Shown piece by piece: positions 30,851-41,112 of a stretch of 64,000 nt of DNA. Within the stretch, counting starts at the first letter, position 1. Every line of letters begins with the position of its first letter. Below the pieces are notes generated by a model. The model was given only the letters and a program-made list of their open reading frames with translations. It ran no database searches and had not been told where the DNA came from. The stretch lies in NCBI RefSeq assembly GCF_042242105.1, contig NC_092027.1:18004259-18068258 (forward strand), given 5' to 3'. This DNA comes from Pempheris klunzingeri. Lineage: Eukaryota > Chordata > Actinopteri > Acropomatiformes > Pempheridae. The position numbers were made by a program, and so were the translations under genes.

Positions 30851-30860
30851 CTTTTATATA
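30851..30860 (-). promoter_or_regulatory. txnip: txnip TATA box
   Basis: The minus strand reads TATATAAAAG here, about 165 bases upstream of the ATG. Transcription would start near 30,829, leaving a 5' UTR of roughly 140 bases. Confidence 0.75.
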
Positions 30861-30926
30861 AAGAGCCTCAGTGAGGCACGAGAAGCCAGGATGGGCAGCA
30901 TGGCTCAGCGCGTGCACAGCGCTCCC

Positions 30927-30965
30927 ATTGGAGGAGACGCTTTGTTTGTGTCGCTGTCAGCCAAT
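30927..30965 (-). promoter_or_regulatory. txnip: paired CCAAT boxes of txnip promoter
   Basis: CCAAT is read on the minus strand at 30,927-30,931 and on the plus strand at 30,961-30,965, between the TATA box and the E-box pair. NF-Y-bound CCAAT boxes beside the ChoRE are known for mammalian TXNIP. Confidence 0.6.
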
Positions 30966-30981
30966 CGGCGCCCGAAAGCGA

Positions 30982-30998
30982 CGCGTGGACACCGCGTG
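30982..30998 (-). promoter_or_regulatory. txnip: carbohydrate-response-like element (two E-box-like sites, 5-base spacer)
   Basis: In txnip sense the 17 bases read CACGCG-GTGTC-CACGCG: two E-box-like hexamers as a direct repeat with a five-base spacer. The mammalian TXNIP ChoRE bound by MondoA/ChREBP-Mlx is likewise two CACGAG-type hexamers five bases apart. It lies about 150-170 bases upstream of the inferred start. Function is inferred from architecture. Confidence 0.65.
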
Positions 30999-30999
30999 G

Positions 31000-31980
31000 C
31001 TGTGAGAGTGTCGAGCATGCTCAGCAGATGAGAGCACAGGAAGAGCACTTTAGTAGTAAACAGACAGAAAGCAGGGAAAAGTTCATGTGGTATCACTCAG
31101 TCATTGGGACAGACTCCAGAGCGAAGAACATACAAACATACCAATGACTGTGGTTTTGATGATGATGATGATAAAACAGGATAAGACAAGTATCAGTAAA
31201 GGGCATTTACAGATTAATCTTTGAATAAGCACCACCAAGGCACAATACCAGCTGACACCATAAGGGCCTGGGAGTGGATCCTGCTTCCATACTTGACCTC
31301 CCACACAGTTTATCTGGGGCTGGACACAGGAAAGTAGTACACACTGCACAGAAAGTGGAAAACTAGTTGTTGCCCAGAGAGAGACATAAAAATGCGTGAA
31401 AGGGTTCATCAGAAAATCCGATCGCAAGCAAAGATTCAGGTCTGAATTCAAATACTGTACAACAGGGGTGAAAAGATGAAATACTTAATACATCCATGTA
31501 CACAGTAGCCATAATTAAATGACCAGCTTTATGTTGTAAATGTGTGAGTTGATCGTTTTAAGGTTGTCTGCATTATACAGAGATCTATATCTGTTATTTA
31601 GAGGATAGAGAAAAACACAGCAGATTTGAAATGACTGCGTTCTCACAGTGTTCACACACATGCACGCGGTGTCATGTGACCTGCACAGCCTGCTGTTGCT
31701 GCTGGGGGCTTGGACAAAATGCTGTTTTGGATCTGATGAGATTGCATTGTTCCCTTTTGTGAACTTTTACCCACTTTTTGAGATGCCATTATACCATCAG
31801 GAGAATGTTCCACCTTAAACCTCGACCCAAAGCATCAAGGATGAATTACCCCTGCCCTCATGGATGGATGACTGAACAACTTACCGGGCACAGGCTTCTG
31901 GGCCAGAGCCTGTGTATGAAGTGACAGTTAATCAAATGACTATTAAGACATCCAAAAATCTATCAACTGATGCCAAAGAA
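31000..31980. other. upstream flank of txnip, nothing recognised
   Basis: No gene or named repeat was seen beyond the proximal promoter. The ATGATGATGATG run near 31,155 is short. Confidence 0.45.
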
Positions 31981-33210
31981 CGAAAAAAACAACACAAAAC
32001 AACCCTAACGAGACACAAATGGACCACAGAGAGACACAGGACAGCTACAAAGACACAAAATGCCCACCGAGATGCAAAAAGACCACTCAGGCAGCTCCAT
32101 CAGGCCAAGAAGGAGGCCTACAGAGGTGGGGACAGGGTCCTGTACAACCAGGCCAGAAACACACTGACAAAGGAGATCAGAGCAGCAAAGAGGTGCTACA
32201 CTGAAAAGCTGAGACCACTTCTCAGCCAACAACCTGGCATCAGTGTGGAGAGGCCTGAAAGACATCACTAACTACAGGAGACCGCTGCAGAGAACCACCA
32301 ACTGGCTGACGACCTGAACGAGAACTACTGTAGGTTTGACAAACCCACATTCACATCCCTCCCCTGTGAGTTCAGACAACCACCTACACCCCCTGCCACT
32401 CCCACACTGTCACTAACTGACCCCCCTACCTGCACTCAGGATCTGTGAGGAGGATGTGAGTCAGCTCTTTCAGAGACAGAAGATCAGGAAGGCTCCCGGA
32501 TCCAATGGTGTGTCCCCCCTCCTGTCTCAAAGTCTGCACTGACCAGCTGGCCCCCATCTTCACGCAGATCTTCAACAGATCACTGGAGCTGTGTGAAGCC
32601 CCCTCCTGCTTCAAACACTCCACAGTCATCCTGGTCCCCAAGAAACCCTCCATAAATGACTACAGGCCCGTGTGGTCATGAAATCCTTTGAGCACAGTGT
32701 TAAAACACCTGAAGGACATCACAGCCCCCCTGCTGGACCCCCAGCAGTCTGCCCACCAAGGACACAGGTCAGTGGATCATGCAGTCAACGTGGGATGGCA
32801 TTACATCCTGCAACACCTCGACCTGCCAGGATCCTGTTTGTGGACTTCAGCTCGGTGTTCAACACCATCATCCCAGAAGTCCTCTGCTCCAAACTCAGCC
32901 AGCTCACTGTGCCAGCCCCCACCTGTCAGTGGACCAAAGACTTTCTGACAGACCGGAGGCAGCAGGTGAGGCTGGGGAACATCACGTCCAGCATCCAGAC
33001 AATCAGCACTGGTGCTCCCCCCCCCCCCCCCTCTGCTCCTCTCCCTGTACACCAATGACTGCACCTCAGAGGACCGTCTGTTAGACTCCTGACGTTTGCA
33101 GACGACACAACGACCATCGGCCTGATCGGAGACGGGGACCAGTCTGCTTACAGATGGAACAGGCTGGATGACTGGAGACTGATAACTCAGTCAGGTCCTG
33201 CACAATCCTG
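31981..33210 (+). mobile_element. CR1/L2-group LINE relic
   Basis: Plus-strand pieces in several frames spell a decayed LINE: KEAYRGGDRVLYNQARN...KEIRAAKRCYTEKL, a GLKDITNYRRP-like piece near 32,255-32,280, [11 protein letters not shown] (near 32,485), [13 protein letters not shown] (near 32,640), ILFVDFSSVFNTIIPE (32,820-32,880), FLTDRRQQVRLG, STGAPPPP with a poly-C expansion where GAPQG is expected (33,017-33,030), and TFADDTTTIGLIGDGD (near 33,095-33,135). Many frameshifts. It is more diverged than, and not the same family as, the other LINEs here. Confidence 0.82.
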
Positions 33211-34348
33211 TTGGGGTTAATTTTGTAATAATGAGCAGCTTGCTGTACATTATATAAGTTATAATAACCAAGGTCATGTACACCAGCGAACCAGCTTCAT
33301 GAATGTTTTCTACAGAGCCACTACTAATGATGTATCTGCCATATATTGTTGTCATTTCTACTTGTTTCTACTTATAATTTTATAATAATGTATAAATAAA
33401 AATGAAATAAAATGTTATTTCTGTGTTCGGAAACATAACTTCACGTTTTTCTCACAATGTGACCAAGCATGAATGCGTGTTTATGTTTTGATAAGAATAA
33501 AGTCATGAAAACATTTATCATCTTTAAAATAAGTCAGTCAGTCAAACTGTGTGTATACAGCACAAGTCATACATTAAACGCACCATCATGTGCTGGATAT
33601 AAGAGCTAAAAAGGAAGATAAAACTAACAAAAAACAACCTTCTTCGTGGTTTTTCCTTTACTTTATCCACCCTGATGACCACCCCTCTGCTTTAATGTTT
33701 ACTGTAAAAGTCAGACAAATGGCTGATGGGGGCAGGTATGGCAGCCAAAGTGAGACAGAATGACTGACCGATGGAAGAGCTGGAGATGTTTGCTGTAATG
33801 TGCACTAACCACCACACGTGCCTGTTGTAGAGACTTGTAGTCATACTCAAAAGAAGACAATGTCAGAAAACACCCTCCCTTTCAAGATGTCTCCTTTAGA
33901 GGACTTAAAGAAACCAGAGCTCAGAGGAGGGCCAGGCATTCTGTTGCATGAATATCCTACTCCCTAGTGGAGGAAATATAGTGCTACAGTTGGTCTGTTA
34001 AAAGGCAGCATCTGGGCCCATGTCAAATAAAGGACTTGTGCAACACGTTAGATTATTTCAAACCACGTCTATCTCAGCTTTTGCATCTTCAGATCATCAT
34101 TTTGAGTTATATTTAAAAAAAATGCTGATGGCTCTTCAGAGCTGGTTTGATCTTGTCCAAACTTATTTCATCATCACTGGTTTAACATGTAAAAATGTCT
34201 CATCTTTTTAGTGAACACATCTCTCCACACTGTTTGGGTCTAGAAATTCTGCCACGTTGACGGCACCTTCCTGCGTCATTAAATGTCAGAAAGCCACAGT
34301 TAGATCCGAGCAGCACACAAACAAGTGGACAGTGTTGACAGTCCAGGG
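33211..34348. other. intergenic, nothing recognised
   Basis: AT-rich, no gene or repeat recognised. Confidence 0.45.
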
Positions 34349-34993
34349 CAGGGGTGTCAAACTCAATCAAAGAAGGGGCCAAAATTTAAAACACGGTCTA
34401 AGTCGAGGGCCAAACGGGCTTAACATTTAGTGAAGAGTCTAAAAGTGACTGTTTTATTATAGTATATAACATAATATATATTTTATTCAGAAATATGAAT
34501 TTAAACAGCCACACTTCAACAACTTTTCCTCAAAATGAATACAATTTAAAAAAAATTTTTTTTTGTACTTATCCTCATATTTTGTCTCATATTATATTCT
34601 TTAATTACGGCTACATCAGCTCCACTAACAAGACACAGGTTTACCTCCGATAGACACACGTAAAATTCTGCCCCCCACCTGCTGAGAAAGTCTCTGTTTT
34701 CAAAGTCCACTTTTAGTTTAGCCATTTATTTTGGGGGAAAGCTAGCTGAAGTGTCACTATAAAAGCGCTGACGATACATTGATCCACTGATCAGGGTGTC
34801 ATTACACCTGCTGCACGGGTCCTGACTAGCGCGGCAGCTGTTCAGTGCATTGTGGGATTTCGTAGTATGAGGTGGGAGTGCTGTTTACCAACAGGCCTTT
34901 AATAGTCACATGAAATTTTCTCGCTGGCTGTATATAATTGTATCGCAGGCTGGATGTGGCCCGCAGGCCTTGAGTTGAGGAGATGCTGCCCTG
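34349..34993. mobile_element. hAT-type non-autonomous element, degraded
   Basis: Starts CAGGGGTGTCAAACTCAATC and ends in a diverged inverted counterpart (GGCCCGCAGGCCTTGAGTTG ... CCCTG). Such ends are typical of hAT-derived fish repeats. No clear 8-base target duplication was seen, and there is no coding content. Confidence 0.55.
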
Positions 34994-35884
34994 CCTCGGT
35001 TCCCCCTGCTGGCAAAGTCAGTGTGGCAGGACACTGTACAACTGGGCCCATACAGCCTTTCCATGTTGGACTTTAATGTCATTCTCAATTATTCATTAAG
35101 TCTAGCAAGAGAAATAGGTTCCAATGTACCTGCACAGAATCCATTTTACACAAATGAAGCTGCTTTGTATTTTGACACAAGGTCTCAAATGATGAGACAA
35201 TGTCAGAAACAAGCAATTGCTCTTTGAGAAATGGGGGCAAAATGTGTCCACAAGATCAGATAGGCTCCTCCCTTCCATCCTATCTGGTGGGTAAAATAAA
35301 TTGCCCTCGACAAGGTTAACTGATGAGTCATGAGACACATTCATTTTCAGTGTTTCAGCCACATGGTCATAGTGGTGAAAAAAAAAAGTAATGTCTTCTT
35401 TCTCCCAATATCCTTTTGGCTGACCAATGGTGTAAAACAATTTGAAAAATGGCCCACATTTAAAAAAAAAAAAGAAAAAAGAAACTGTTTGTTTCAATGT
35501 ACTACTCACACCTGCTAGTCTTCAAAAAGTCCCTAGTGGTCAAAATTAACACATCCCCTCTGCTTTCAAACACCTTTACCCAGGCAATTCAAATGTGAAA
35601 ACACTGAGCAAAAACATGAGTATGTGCTGAATTTATAAAAAGTACCAGTGCCAGGCAGCTTAACTTAGTGTGGTCAGTGGGAGTAACCCTCACATCTGCT
35701 CACAGGCAAGAACACAGTACGACCATCAGATACTCAGTCCTGCATCTTGGAGCATGAATTCCATAACGACTTCCAAATAAACACACTAAAAAGGGAGTTG
35801 TAGTTATTTAGGATTATTTTATTCAATTACAATGTTTAAAAGGACAAGAAAATCAGATGCATTGAACACATGCTTTTACCAAGT
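34994..35884. other. intergenic, nothing recognised
   Basis: No gene or repeat was recognised apart from poly-A runs near 35,380 and 35,462. Confidence 0.45.
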
Positions 35885-36486
35885 TTCATCATTCAGAAAG
35901 TTGGTTTTATTCCAGAGTAAAAGCAATGGCAGCGAGGAGTGCAGACAGCCGTGAGCTCTCAGGTCACTACTGCATCTGAAAATAAAGCACAACGTGGTTA
36001 CTCTTAAGACTAAACTATTGACAAGTTTGTCCAATTTTAGTTTTACTTGACAAATTTAGACTAGAAATTAAGTTACAGATGGCATTAGAAAAGTGGCAGA
36101 AGAGAAAAAGGTAATGTTCCCAACAGGTCTTCTCAGCAGGTGCCAGCGAAGCCCATTGGAAGAGATTGTTTTCTGGTCAACTCCACAGCAAGTCAGGAAT
36201 AGAGAGTCCTGAAAGCCTTGGTATATGACCACAGACGGGCATTACTCAGAACCCCTTTATGTCGCCAGGAGGGTTTAACACATTAGTTTGATAAAATAAG
36301 GGAATAGGGAAGTATTTGAATATGTAACAGTCATGTTATGGATTCCAGACAAAAAGGGACCAACCTCTGGATCCTGAGATATTGATGGTTAATTTACATG
36401 GAAAAGACAGGACATTGTAAACACTGTACAGAGCCAAGGTGAATTTTGACAGATAGACCCTTTTGGATAGTTCAAAACAGGAACCA

Positions 36487-36603
36487 ATTCTTGAGCATTA
36501 CTGTTTGGCATTAGTGCAAGACCATAACATGCCACTGCTCCTCACGTGTTCTGCAGTAACATGGTAGAGCCACACAGATTCTTTTTCCATGACAGTGCTG
36601 CTA
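36487..36603 (-). ncRNA. H/ACA snoRNA candidate near host 3' end
   Basis: The 5' hairpin has GCAG/CTGC and CATGG/CCATG stems. H box AGAACA is at 36,547-36,552. The 3' hairpin has GAGCA/TGCTC and TGGCA/TGCCA stems. The box after the second hairpin reads AAGAAT, so the ACA is degenerate (AGA). It shares the H-box region with 37,170-37,300. Confidence 0.6.
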
Positions 36604-36704
36604 AATAGCACATTTAAAATTCAAATGGCTACTAAGAGTGAGCATTTAAACAAATATCAGGACCCCAAGCACATTCTGCATGCAGAACAACAATGCCACA
36701 TGGA

Positions 36705-36845
36705 GTCTGTCTAGCACCAATTTTGAAACAAACAAGTTGCAGATACCATCCCGTACCATCATTGTGTTGTAGCCCGTCACTAGTCATTGTGCACATCCAA
36801 TCACTGGGCAGGAAGGGACCTCAAAGACAAACCCATCTACTGCTG
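36705..36845 (-). ncRNA. H/ACA-like RNA, diverged copy of the intron 4 snoRNA
   Basis: Collinear with 37,787-37,930: TAGTGACGGGCTAC, ACACAATGA, ATGGTATCTGCA, TTCAAAA, GGTGCTAG-ACA-GAC. The ACA box is kept (36,708-36,710). The closing stem of the 3' hairpin is much weaker than in the paralogue, and the 5' side runs close to a predicted exon, so it may be a decayed copy. Confidence 0.45.
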
Positions 36846-37169
36846 TTCATGAGTCCATTTCCTCCATCAACGTGACCTAAAGACAAATAACTTTAGTAAA
36901 GTGCTGATGAAAGTCAGAGCAAAATAAATAAAAAAATCCTAAACACCCAAAACAGAACATGCAAACTCTACATGGAGGTTAAAGGCTCAAACCATAAAGC
37001 AGATCTGAACCTGAACTTCTTGCTGTGAGGCAATAGTGCAAACCACTGCACCACCATGCTGCCCTAAATTAAGTCAAATCTTCAGTTTAAGTTAGCAAAT
37101 AGATTCTGCTACAGCATCTCTTGTACAACACTTTTCCTCCACCGCAACATTGTACAGCAAGACTGATGA

Positions 37170-37300
37170 TGTAACCAAGAAGGTACATCATGCTTCTACT
37201 GAAGCCAAAGACAAGGTACTGCACTACTCATGTGTTCTGCAGTAATATCCCACAAGGTTCATGGCAGTGAGCATGTGGGTAAAGCAAAACTACAGATTTA
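37170..37300 (-). ncRNA. H/ACA-like RNA, diverged paralogue in host intron 5
   Basis: The 5' hairpin GTAGT ... CCCAC/GTGGG ... ACTGC is followed directly by H box AGAACA (37,233-37,238). The downstream hairpin contains GCTTC-AGTA-GAAGC. The sequence around the H box (TTACTGCAGAACACATGAG) matches the candidate at 36,487-36,603. I could not place a convincing ACA box, so the 3' end is open. Confidence 0.5.
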
Positions 37301-37539
37301 CTGTCCGAGGCATTTCCAACGACACGGCCCTACAGTTCTAAGGTCGGTCGGGATAGACCTCAGCTTTCACTGGGAGACAAACCGCCTTCACTTCACTCAC
37401 CCAGCTCAAGCCTGGGATGAAGGCCATTCTTGGCTGCAGCAGAAACCTGGAAGTACATGAACAGAAGCACATGGTGAGAAAGTGATTAGTTTACCCAGAT
37501 AAATTACAATTACCAGAAGGGTGATACAGCCTCATGTTG

Positions 37540-37690
37540 CATACATTAAGTTGTGTACAGTTTTGACAGATGAACAGTGTTGTATCAGATGGTACTTAAG
37601 ATCCCATTTCTCCCAATGCTGATTCCAGTGCCAACTAGACTGGATCCCAATTCTTGCTTAAGAGGATATTGTCATTTACAAGTCCAGTGT
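37540..37690 (-). other. structured segment of host intron 4, identity unclear
   Basis: The minus strand can form a long hairpin (CTTAAG ends, inner CCAGT/ACTGG) followed by an H-box-like ACAACA, but no second hairpin with an ACA tail was found. It may be a degenerate RNA or chance. Confidence 0.25.
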
Positions 37691-37786
37691 GTCAGTTAAG
37701 TACAGATGCAATCAACATATTGTCTCAACAAATATACCAGGACTCCAGGCATGAGGGGCGTGGAGACCAACGATGCCAGATGTTGA

Positions 37787-37930
37787 GTTTGTATAGCACT
37801 GACTTTTGAACAAACCAGAAGACGAACCAACTGGCTGCAGATACCATACAGTGCTGTATTGTCATTGTGTAGTAGCCTGTCACTACCCCGCGCCCCCTTT
37901 ATCCTGCTCCCAGTGTCGCAGCTATACACT
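37787..37930 (-). ncRNA. H/ACA snoRNA candidate in host intron 4
   Basis: The 5' hairpin has stem TGTATAGC/GCTA-C-TACA and inner CACT/AGTG. The H box ACAATA is at 37,857-37,862. The 3' hairpin closes with AGCACTG/CAGTGCT. ACA at 37,790-37,792 is followed by three bases. Length about 144. A diverged paralogue lies at 36,705-36,845. Confidence 0.72.
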
Positions 37931-38235
37931 CTACTTACAGCATGTCATTTCACTGCTCCAGGCCATGACAGCAAGGGAATCTGCAAGAGTGAGGATGGTA
38001 GTGAGAATGCATTTCCAGAAGCCCACACTCACTTATCAGTGCAGCATACTGTTCAGAGAGGCAGCAGTCACTCACGCTTCAGAGCAGTTGAACATTTAGC
38101 CATAGCCAATCATCATAACATGGTCAACACAAGGGGTATTCTGTAATATAGCTTACCCAGCTGGCCTGAGGTCTTCTCTGGCACCTGCCAAACACAGGAC
38201 AGTTATAACCCACTGCCATGACACCCACACATACC

Positions 38236-38362
38236 CGCTGTCAATTCCCATTAGTAACACTGCTGCAGCACTAACAGCAGTGGGTTGCAAGGGAATGATT
38301 TGCTCTGAGCACTGTATGAGCTCTACAGCCCACTTGACAGGACCAAAGCTCATACTGTGCCA
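38236..38362 (-). ncRNA. H/ACA snoRNA candidate in host intron 3
   Basis: The 5' hairpin has a long stem (GCAC-A-GTATGAGCT pairing with AGCTCATAC-A-GTGC). The H box AGAGCA is at 38,301-38,306. The 3' hairpin has base TTCCC/GGGAA and inner ACTGCTG/CAGCAGT. The ACA box is at 38,239-38,241, three bases from the end. Length 127. It lies between exons 38,655-38,718 and 38,157-38,184. Confidence 0.82.
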
Positions 38363-38819
38363 ACAAACAAGGACACTACAGGAGCTGCAGACCAACTCCT
38401 ACAGTCTACAGGCTGTGGTGCATCTGAAGTTGCAGACAGACCAGTAGAGGCTTAAATGACAAGCTATTTTCACTGAAATCCTGTAAGCTAAGTAGTCAAA
38501 GAAAACAGCTGCCTCACCCACAGACACATGGAAATCCTACATATCCCATCAACTGATGAGGGGAGAAGTGAGGCTATACTGGCTCACTTGGACAGCACTT
38601 CTGGGACAGGGGTGATAAGTTTCTTAAGTGACATAAGTCCACAAATGTACTAACCTCATGTCTTAGAGGGCCAGTACATGTTGCAGGTCATCTCCCCATC
38701 ACATTCAGCAGCCACATCCTGCAAGAAAGGTTTATATGGAACGTATCAGAGGGCATCCTGCATGTCTCTGAAAGTTAAACTTTAAGACTGGTTTAATCAA
38801 ATTTAAGGCCAATTTTGCA

Positions 38820-38990
38820 GTAAAAATACAGACTGTCAGTTAAGTCATCGTGCATTCTCATATTCCATTTCGACATGGCTTTTAGGTAAATGCCATCCCA
38901 TCTCCTTTAGCCTACAGTCTGTCAGTTTCCTCTTCCTAATGCTTAATAGAGAATGTGAGAGGGTCTATGTGACATGAACCCACAGTTGAG
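38820..38990 (-). ncRNA. H/ACA-like segment shared with chtop intron
   Basis: The minus strand holds GGCTAAAGGAGATGGGATGG followed by CATTTACCT, nearly identical over ~28 bases to chtop intron sequence at 47,392-47,420. GGCT/AGCC pairs around it. Conservation between two different host introns suggests a shared guide-RNA segment, but I could not fix both hairpins and the ACA box. Confidence 0.4.
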
Positions 38991-39207
38991 CAACTTGCTC
39001 TGAAATACTGGAGATTAATGGCTCAACAGAAACAGTGGAAAAGAGGGTTCAAGTTATGGAGAAAGTAAAGCCACAGGAAGTAGAGTGTCTGCAGGGTACC
39101 TAGCTCCTCCACGCCATCTGACAGACACTATGGCAGTCATGAGATTAAACAGACACTGTGCGCTCCAAGTAGATTTTAGACTATTCAGTGAATACTAAAG
39201 AGCGAGC

Positions 39208-39226
39208 CCCCCCCCCCCCCCCCCCA
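39208..39226. repeat. poly-C tract
   Basis: A run of about 18 C residues in intron 2 of the host gene. Confidence 0.9.
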
Positions 39227-39389
39227 CAAAGAGAATTTAAGACCATATAATAGTATATTTGAATGTTTTAAGACTTTAGGACCTACAGGCACCCTGATTC
39301 ATTGTCGACATGCCCCTGAAGCACGTTGAGAGTTAGCTATACATTGTCAGGGCATTTCATGTATCTTTAAAGCGGCACATGGAGGGTGA

Positions 39390-39526
39390 ATGTGTCAGGC
39401 CTCATTGTCACTGCTCAGCAACCAACAGTGCAGAGGTGAAAGCAAAACCTGTCGTTCTATAGCCACTGGTATCCTGGGATCTGCTCACTGCACAGGGGAA
39501 TCCCACAGACTGATCCTCAGTGGCCA
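39390..39526 (-). ncRNA. H/ACA snoRNA candidate in host intron 2
   Basis: Two hairpins fold by eye. The 5' hairpin has outer stem GCCACTG/CAGTGGC and inner stem GGATC/GATCC. The H box ATAGAA is at 39,455-39,460. The 3' hairpin has base CAGG/CCTG and inner CACTG/CAGTG. ACA is at 39,393-39,395, exactly three bases before the predicted 3' end. Length about 137, as in the family. No target was assigned. Confidence 0.78.
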
Positions 39527-40737
39527 TGTGGTCAGTTTGAAATCTGACCCGCTCCTCTGCTCACTTTAGAGCTTGCTTGAGTTTGGAGTGCATGTTCTCA
39601 ATCTTTAAGTAATGGAGCTTATATTGATTCCCATTTGTGAGGTGCTATTGATGGCAAACACTCCTGATTGATTCTAAAATTTTCAGGGGATGAGGGTGGG
39701 GGGTTGTCAAACAGTTTTTTTTTTTCCTGCTGCACTGTTTGAGGGGGCAGAAAGGTAATTTTCCACAGATAAGACTACAAGAGGTGAAAGTAAAAACTAA
39801 CTACACCCATTGGTTTGTGGACAGCCGTTTTCATGCCCTGAATTGAGCATTTTCAAAATCAGCATCTTGGTTTAACAGCTGTTGCAGCTTAGTTAAAGTG
39901 TTAAACAGGTTTTCATCTTTCATCTCTTGAGCCTTATATACCATTCAGTACCACGCACATTGGTTACAGTAATTGTGTTTATAATCCTAATATAGAGTGG
40001 GCTCAAGTTTTCATACAATTACATTTTGTGATCTATCCTTCAACCAGACAATACCTGAAGAGAGATGTCCAAGCAAGCAGCCTTCCACAGTCGGCTACAT
40101 CTGGCAGCATACTGGAAGATAGAGAGACACGTTTTACCCTGCCAGCTCCTCTGATCAAACTGCTGTTCAAACACTTTACGCTTATTAAAAGACAACATTT
40201 GCAAGTCGTGACAGACATAACAAACCAAAGAATAGTTTGGGTAGGATGGTAACCCGCTACGATCATTTAAAAAAAAGCTTGTAAAAAAATAATGCTAATA
40301 TAAGCTAGCATAGTCAGCTTGCCAACACTAGCTTCATTAGGCCCGAGTGGAATTCAGAGTTATTGTGCTCATATGTCGGGAACAGGGGAACTCTCCAGAG
40401 CTGGCACACACGTCACAATGGCGAAGAGTGACATACTTTAAAAGGTGGGACAGCAAAGTGGCTCACAGGGCGAACACTGCATGGGGGAGGCCGCTAGCCT
40501 TTTTTGTCGGTATGCTAGCTAGCAGTCGCATGCTTACTGACGACAACGTGGTGAGGAATGTGAAGACGTAACGTTACGTTTCGGTTCAAATCCCAAATTA
40601 AATCACGTGCATTTAACCACGACCACGAGGTGTGTATCTGTTCACAGTGCAGTAAATAACAGTTTTTCACGTTTACCTGTCGCCGTGCGCGATCTCCACC
40701 TTCGTCTTAGCAGATCCAAGGTCCGAGCGAGAGAGAG

Positions 40738-40800
40738 ACCAAAGCTGCGATGCGACGTAATTTATACTGTGCGTTACGTCAGTTGAAACCGCTTTTCGAC
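40738..40800 (-). promoter_or_regulatory. promoter of the snoRNA host gene
   Basis: On the minus strand TGACGTAACG (CRE/ATF-like) is followed by AGTATAAATTA (TATA box, near 40,765), and about 30 bases later by a pyrimidine-rich GGTCTCTCTCTCGCTCGG that could serve as a TOP-type start. A neighbouring TTACGTCGCAT adds a second CRE-like core. Confidence 0.6.
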
Positions 40801-41057
40801 AACCACCTCTGCGTTCAGGGCCACTCGGAAATCATGGCTCCAAATGTTTTGACCTGAACTCTAAATCCATAAGATCATGGATATATGGATACGATATGAT
40901 GTTCATGTTGATGACATACAAGTGTAGCATTATGATTTTTGTTAGACACATTGACATTACTGGATAAAAGAGACTGAACTGAATATATTCTGCACAGGTT
41001 TCAGACTTTGATTTATTTATTTATTTATCTCTATCTTTGTATGTATGTATGTGTATG

Positions 41058-41065
<8 letters not shown>

Positions 41066-41104
<39 letters not shown>
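41066..41104. repeat. CA microsatellite
   Basis: About 38 bases of CACACA flanked by TATATA runs. Confidence 0.95.

Positions 41105-41112
<8 letters not shown>

Larger units (their letters stand above)
35885..40737 (-). ncRNA. putative snoRNA host gene (spliced, non-coding)
   Basis: A minus-strand exon chain was inferred from splice sites. Exon 1 is about 40,677-40,737 (GACAG|GTAAAC). Internal exons are 40,055-40,111, 38,655-38,718, 38,157-38,184 and 37,401-37,433, and an acceptor at 36,876 starts a sixth exon whose donor is unclear. A last exon from 35,975 to about 35,885 has AATAAA at 35,907-35,912. The exons are 28-91 bases and carry no conserved reading frame. The introns hold H/ACA-type RNAs in the same orientation. 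The upstream sequence has a TATA box, a CRE-like TGACGTAA and a pyrimidine start like 5'-TOP genes. Small exons, a TOP-like start and one or two snoRNAs per intron are the pattern of snoRNA host genes. I do not recognise the gene by name. Confidence 0.7.

Noticed and set aside
36664-36674. Possible 11-base exon after the acceptor TTCTGCATGCAG in the host gene
   Set aside because: Too short to be credible, and the surrounding sequence aligns to the duplicated segment near 37,740, which lacks the acceptor.
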